From CBDDKU01 sp965230375 (GTDB lineage: Bacteria > Bacteroidota > Bacteroidia > Flavobacteriales_D > Cryomorphaceae), in contig CBDDKU010000012.1 in assembly GCA_965230375.1 (NCBI GenBank), positions 1 to 64,000 of the forward strand: 64,000 bases of DNA, read 5' to 3'. A program made the translations under genes and the position numbers. The notes under the pieces are model-generated. The model had not been told where the DNA came from and did no database searches. It worked only from the letters and a program-made list of their open reading frames with translations. How positions within the stretch are numbered: position 1 is the stretch's first letter; the number at the start of each line of letters is the position of its first letter. This document shows, piece by piece, positions 59,787-64,000 of the stretch.

Positions 59787-62700
59787 ATGAATTTCAGAAA
59801 AGCAAATTTGATGACTGGGTGGAGTGTATTCCTTATCTCTACCATCGTATATCTTCTTACCATTGAGCCAACAACCAGTTTTTGGGATTGTGGTGAATTT
59901 ATCACCACCGCCTATAAGTTGGAGGTGGGTCACCCACCCGGAGCACCGCTCTTTATGCTCTTAGGCCGCCTGTTTTCGGCTTTTGTTCCTGTGGAAGTTG
60001 TACCGGTCACCATCAACGTACTCTCTGCGCTCTGCAGTAGTTTCACGATACTTTTTCTCTTCTGGACCATCACGCACTTTGGGCGCAAAATGGCCCTAAA
60101 AGATGGCGCTGAAATGAACAGTGGTAAATTGATCGCCATAATGGCTAGTGGAGCCGTAGGTGGATTGGCATTTACTTTTTCGGATTCGTTCTGGTTTTCA
60201 GCTGTAGAAGGTGAAGTATATGCCATGTCATCGCTTTTTACCGCAGCCGTATTCTGGGCAATTCTCCGATGGGAGAGTCTCTCAAATGGTAAAACCGAAA
60301 TGCGCTGGATTGTCTTAATCGCCTACTTGATTGGACTATCAATCGGGGTTCACCTCTTGAACCTTCTCGCTATTCCAGCCATGTGTTTTGTATTCTACTT
60401 CAAACGCTACAAGCCAAGCCCGAAGGGAATTGCCATCACATTCATCCTTTCTTTAGTCGTACTTGGTGCTGTACAAGGGATTATTATCCCAGGTGTAGTA
60501 TCGCTGGCTGGGAGCTTCGAACGCTTCTTCGTTAATGACCTCGGCTTTGGATTTAACTCAGGTGTTATCGTTTATGCGATTCTCACCATCGCGGTACTCA
60601 CTTATGGGCTCATTATCACCCACAAGAAAAACATGCCGAGTTTCAACACGGCTATACTTTCCATTGTCGTAATCATCCTTGGTTATTCCACTTTTGCAGT
60701 TATCACAATTCGATCTTCAGCCAATCCACCCTTGGATGAAAACAATCCTGAAAATGTAATTACACTCCTCTCTTACCTCAACCGTGAACAGTATGGAGAT
60801 CGTCCTTTGGCCCATGGCCAGTACTGGAATTCGCCTCAGGCTCCCGGTCAGGAAGGAAGAGCTGATGGCAAACCAGTCTACGCAAAAGCCTGGGTAGTAA
60901 AAAACTCAGCTGGTAGAACCATCGATTGGTTTACAGAAAAGTTCGATGCCGAAGCCTTTGTAAATGCTTCTGGCCAGCCGTACGAAATCGACCAAGAGTA
61001 CGTGGTATCTGATGATCGGAAACAGTCTATCATCAAATACGACAAGAAGTTTACCGATCCGTTTCCGCGGATGTATAGCGCTCAAGACAATCACATCAGA
61101 GCATACAAGGTATGGTCGGAGTATAAGGGGACACCAATTCGTGCCACTGGCCCTGATGGTGCCCCAACCACGATAAACAAACCAACTTTCTCCGAAAACC
61201 TGCGCTTCTTCTTCCGCTATCAGGTGAACTGGATGTATTGGCGATATTTTATGTGGAATTTTGCCGGAAGACAAAACGATATTCAAGGCCACGGTGACTT
61301 ACTGAATGGAAACTGGCTATCTGGAGTAAACTTCATTGACAACGAAAGACTGGCGTCACAAGAGAATTTGCCAAGTAGTTTGAAAGACAACTTTGCCTAC
61401 AACAAATTCTTTATGCTCCCGCTCCTTCTCGGATTGATCGGGCTGCTCTACCAACTCTACCGCCGACCAGACGATTGGTTTGTCACACTCCTACTCTTCT
61501 TGTTTACAGGTCTGGCCATTGTCGTTTACCTCAATCAAACACCTTACCAGCCAAGGGAGCGTGATTACGCCTATGCCGGTTCGTTCTATGCCTACGCCAT
61601 ATGGATAGGTTTGGGAGTTTACGCCTTGTTTGAAGCGGCATTTACGATTAGCATGAAGCAATTGCAAAAGGTCGGTTTATATGTGCTTGGATCCGCTGGA
61701 GCTATTTATCTCATGGAGATGATGGGTGCGGGAGAATCCAGCCACTTCTTCTCTTACAGTGTTGCTTATTTAGGAGTGATAGGCTTAGGACTTACGGCCT
61801 TAATGATCTTACTGAATAAACAGACGAAGAACCCAAGGCTTTTAGGTATAGCCGTAACGGTCATTACGCTCCCGGTGCCGCTTTTGATGGCCGCTGAAGG
61901 ATGGGATGATCACAACCGTTCGGGGCGTTACACTGCGCGCGATTTCGCTTCCAATTATCTTGAAAGCTGTGAGCCAAATGCCATACTATTTACTAACGGT
62001 GACAACGACACATTCCCACTGTGGTATGCTCAAGAAGTAGAAGGAATCCGTACAGATGTGCGCGTAGTAAATCTGAGTCTCTTGAATACCGATTGGTATA
62101 TCAACCAGATGAAACGCAAGGTTTATGACTCCGACCCAGTTCCTTTCTCGCTTGAAGAAACGAAGTACCGCCAGGGAACACGAGATGTAGTATTCCTGGA
62201 CGAAACCAATAACCCGAATCGAATTCACGTGAATGTCGAGCAGGCCGTTTCATTTATAGGTGATGATAAAAACCTAAGAGCTGGCCGAGGTGGTGAAAAG
62301 ATTGCACTGATGCCAACTAAGAACTTCTACATTCCAGTAGACAAAGAAAAAGTTCTTCGAAACGGATTGGTAAGCGTTGAGGATACGGCCAAAATTTCTG
62401 ATCGCGTAGAATGGAGAATTGATCGAAGCTACCTTCTGAAAAACAACCTGATGCAGCTCGATCTCTTTGCGACCAACCAATGGGAACGACCCATCTATTT
62501 TGCCGTTACAACAGGTCCTGATAGCTATATCAATTTGGATGAATACTTCAAGCTTGTCGGTTTGGCCTATCAGCTTACTCCAGTGAAAAGTGAAAACAAT
62601 CCAAACCCAAATATGTACGGTTCGGTCAACACTGAAGCGATGTACACAAACGTCATGGAGAAGTTTAGATGGGGTGGAATGGAAGGCGATGACCAAATCT

Positions 62701-63185
62701 ATATGGATGAGAATAACCTCCGTATGACGAACAATATCCGTCTTCAATTTGCGAATCTCGCGGAGCAACTAATCGCTGAAGAGAAAACAGATAAGGCTAA
62801 GAACGTGCTGGACAAATGCATTGAAGTAATGCCAAACCACAACGTTCCTTACGATCGCTTGATGGTTCCAATCATTCAAAACTACTACCGCATAGGTGAC
62901 GACGAGAAGGCTAACGAGATTTTAGAAGATGTTTTTGACCGTTACGCAGAAGACTTTGAGTACTACATGTCTGTAGATGTTGAAGATGCCATTCAACTGC
63001 AACAAGACATCCAAATGAGTTTTGCCGTGGTACAGCGATTGAATCTATTTGTGAATCAGATGTACCCGCAAGACGATGAGATGAAGAACAAGATCAAAAG
63101 TCGTTTCGATGAGTTAGACGAGGCTTTTGATTTGAAGATTCAAGAAATTGAAGCTTACCGTACTCAACCTAGAGTAAGCTTCTAG
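59787..63185 (+). CDS. DUF2723/GT117 family membrane glycosyltransferase
   Basis: 1,132 residues. The N-terminal ~330 residues are a multi-helix membrane domain of DUF2723: TGWSVFLISTIVYLLTIEPTTSFWDCGEFITTAYKLEVGHPPGAPLFMLLGRLFS, where the acidic residues after the first helix are the usual GT-C active site. More helices follow (about 540-690: QYGDRPLAHGQY precedes; LPLLLGLIGLLYQL; DYAYAGSFYAYAIW), then a soluble part with NGDNDTFPLWYAQEVEGIRTDVRVVNLSLLNTDWYI and a C-terminal TPR-like region. Known relatives (TMEM260, GT117) transfer mannose to proteins; protein O-glycosylation is inferred. Confidence 0.9.
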   Translation: MNFRKANLMTGWSVFLISTIVYLLTIEPTTSFWDCGEFITTAYKLEVGHPPGAPLFMLLGRLFSAFVPVEVVPVTINVLSALCSSFTILFLFWTITHFGRKMALKDGAEMNSGKLIAIMASGAVGGLAFTFSDSFWFSAVEGEVYAMSSLFTAAVFWAILRWESLSNGKTEMRWIVLIAYLIGLSIGVHLLNLLAIPAMCFVFYFKRYKPSPKGIAITFILSLVVLGAVQGIIIPGVVSLAGSFERFFVNDLGFGFNSGVIVYAILTIAVLTYGLIITHKKNMPSFNTAILSIVVIILGYSTFAVITIRSSANPPLDENNPENVITLLSYLNREQYGDRPLAHGQYWNSPQAPGQEGRADGKPVYAKAWVVKNSAGRTIDWFTEKFDAEAFVNASGQPYEIDQEYVVSDDRKQSIIKYDKKFTDPFPRMYSAQDNHIRAYKVWSEYKGTPIRATGPDGAPTTINKPTFSENLRFFFRYQVNWMYWRYFMWNFAGRQNDIQGHGDLLNGNWLSGVNFIDNERLASQENLPSSLKDNFAYNKFFMLPLLLGLIGLLYQLYRRPDDWFVTLLLFLFTGLAIVVYLNQTPYQPRERDYAYAGSFYAYAIWIGLGVYALFEAAFTISMKQLQKVGLYVLGSAGAIYLMEMMGAGESSHFFSYSVAYLGVIGLGLTALMILLNKQTKNPRLLGIAVTVITLPVPLLMAAEGWDDHNRSGRYTARDFASNYLESCEPNAILFTNGDNDTFPLWYAQEVEGIRTDVRVVNLSLLNTDWYINQMKRKVYDSDPVPFSLEETKYRQGTRDVVFLDETNNPNRIHVNVEQAVSFIGDDKNLRAGRGGEKIALMPTKNFYIPVDKEKVLRNGLVSVEDTAKISDRVEWRIDRSYLLKNNLMQLDLFATNQWERPIYFAVTTGPDSYINLDEYFKLVGLAYQLTPVKSENNPNPNMYGSVNTEAMYTNVMEKFRWGGMEGDDQIYMDENNLRMTNNIRLQFANLAEQLIAEEKTDKAKNVLDKCIEVMPNHNVPYDRLMVPIIQNYYRIGDDEKANEILEDVFDRYAEDFEYYMSVDVEDAIQLQQDIQMSFAVVQRLNLFVNQMYPQDDEMKNKIKSRFDELDEAFDLKIQEIEAYRTQPRVSF

Positions 63186-63187
63186 TC

Positions 63188-63802
63188 ATGGTTTACCTCG
63201 CCAAGACTCCAGATATTCTCAAGCCATTGGCAGGAGATCTGATTTGGAGTCTTGACGATGCGACCAATCAAGTTTACCTAACATTTGATGACGGACCTAC
63301 GCCCGGTGTGACCGACAAGGTGCTGGATATTCTCGATGAATACGGTGCAAAGGCTACCTTCTTCTGCATCGGGGGAAATGCGGCGTCGAATCCGGAACTT
63401 TATCAGGACGTTTTAGCGAGAGGTCATCGCGTGGGTAACCATACATGGAACCACATGAATGGCTGGCAGTTTAGCGACTTTTCTTATTTGAGAAACACCC
63501 TAGAGTGCGCAGAAGTTGTCGAATCAAACCTTTTTCGCCCACCGTATGGTCGCATTAAGCGAAGCCAGGTAAAGAGCTTGAAATCGCGGTTCAAAATTAT
63601 AATGTGGGATGTCTTGCCTGGGGATTGGATGGCTAGTAAAAGCCCAGTAGATTGCTTGAACACAGTGACTAAGCACACCATACCCGGTTCCATCATTGTC
63701 TTTCACGACAGTCTTAAAGCCAAAGAAAACGTTCTGGGCGCATTGCCAGCATCTTTAAAGCACTTTCAGAACAAAGGGTGGGAATGTGTGGCTCTACCCT
63801 AA
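63188..63802 (+). CDS. Polysaccharide deacetylase (NodB/CE4) family protein
   Basis: 204 residues. Motif 1 TFDDGP (32-37) with catalytic Asp and metal Asp, motif 2 NHTWNH with both metal His, motif 3 FRPPYGR, motif 4 WDVLPGDW and motif 5 IIVFHDS. All CE4 residues are present. No signal peptide, so it is cytosolic or anchored by other means. It starts 2 bp after the GT117 stop, so they are cotranscribed and may act on the same glycan. Substrate unknown. Confidence 0.9.
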   Translation: MVYLAKTPDILKPLAGDLIWSLDDATNQVYLTFDDGPTPGVTDKVLDILDEYGAKATFFCIGGNAASNPELYQDVLARGHRVGNHTWNHMNGWQFSDFSYLRNTLECAEVVESNLFRPPYGRIKRSQVKSLKSRFKIIMWDVLPGDWMASKSPVDCLNTVTKHTIPGSIIVFHDSLKAKENVLGALPASLKHFQNKGWECVALP

Positions 63803-64000
63803 ATGATAGGCCAATTGGCCTTTTAAGTCGCTCAGCGGCATTGCACCAGAAGCTCTCCAAACCACTTTTCCTGCTTTGAAAAGCAAAAAAGTTGGAACGC
63901 CTCTTACTTGAAAAGCATTTGCCGCCTGAGGATTCTTGTCTATGTTAACCTTCAAGATGCGAATCTTTCCTTTCTCGTCTTTGGCCAATTGATCAATAAT
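63794..64000 (-). CDS. Thioredoxin-family protein, 5' end cut by window edge
   Basis: 69 codons visible, entering from the right edge. KIRILKVNIDKNPQAANAFQVRGVPTFLLFKAGKVVWRASGAMPLSDLKGQL is the C-terminal half of thioredoxin with the cis-Pro loop (VRGVPTF); the WCGPC active site lies outside the window. The end overlaps the convergent NodB gene by 9 bp. Confidence 0.88.
   Translation of the reverse strand: MIDQLAKDEKGKIRILKVNIDKNPQAANAFQVRGVPTFLLFKAGKVVWRASGAMPLSDLKGQLAYHLG

Overview
The window looks like a chromosomal segment of a marine-type member of the Bacteroidota, order Flavobacteriales (Cryomorphaceae-like would fit; the genus cannot be told). Reasons: type IX secretion (T9SS) C-terminal sorting domains on secreted proteins; promoters of the Bacteroidota form TTG-N18/19-TANNTTTG (clearest at 12781, 36042 and before the tRNA at 59679); almost no Shine-Dalgarno sequences; and lineage-typical genes (short-chain threonine dehydrogenase, GT117/DUF2723 protein, DUF6427/DUF6341 pair, BrxA-type bacilliredoxin). 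No rRNA, phage, insertion sequence or CRISPR array was seen.

Layout. 1-3.4 kb: edge-truncated secreted repeat protein, M61 peptidase, small hypothetical. 3.5-7.5 kb: 2-oxoglutarate dehydrogenase E1 and E2 (sucA-sucB). 7.7-10.0 kb: minus-strand unit of a barrel-less TonB-plug protein, a sigma-70 factor and a TPR/anti-sigma-like membrane protein. 10.0-11.0 kb: long non-coding stretch with tandem and inverted repeats and a structured transcript carrying a perfect Shine-Dalgarno and a 21-codon ORF. 11.0-18.7 kb: purQ, purD, membrane proteins, redox proteins, tadA, aspS. 18.8-26.0 kb: small secreted proteins, a membrane protein/XRE regulator pair, a formimidoylglutamase-like enzyme, a two-gene glycine-betaine type ABC importer and a YfcC carrier. 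26.0-29.6 kb: tyrosine/homogentisate catabolism (hppD, hmgA) around a T9SS protein. 29.7-37.5 kb: threonine dehydrogenase, MORN-repeat protein, cysS, polA, two envelope proteins. 37.5-41.8 kb: tandem secreted M43 metalloproteases. 42-48.3 kb: PLP Cys/Met enzyme, flippase-like protein, ArsC-like protein, yicC-gmk-nadD operon and small genes. 48.6-59.4 kb: two giant secreted proteins ending in the same dockerin module. 59.5-64 kb: tRNA-Gln, GT117, a NodB deacetylase and an edge-truncated thioredoxin.

The most unusual observations are: (i) the 6.85-kb gene at 48591-55438 (FG-GAP/ASPIC, lamin-tail, Fn3, vanadium-haloperoxidase-like, dockerin), which is readable only with five frameshifts, all +1, although every other gene in the window is intact; (ii) the 10.7-10.9 kb structured RNA, whose perfect Shine-Dalgarno, anti-Shine-Dalgarno hairpin and prfB-like SD-before-TGA arrangement are out of place in a lineage that hardly uses Shine-Dalgarno sequences; (iii) an ABC ATPase gene with no ATG, GTG or TTG available as start; (iv) a 497-bp ungapped direct repeat at a 3,922-bp offset joining the two dockerin genes.

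Several starts given here are moved downstream of the longest possible reading frame to the ATG that makes biological sense; each case is explained in its entry.
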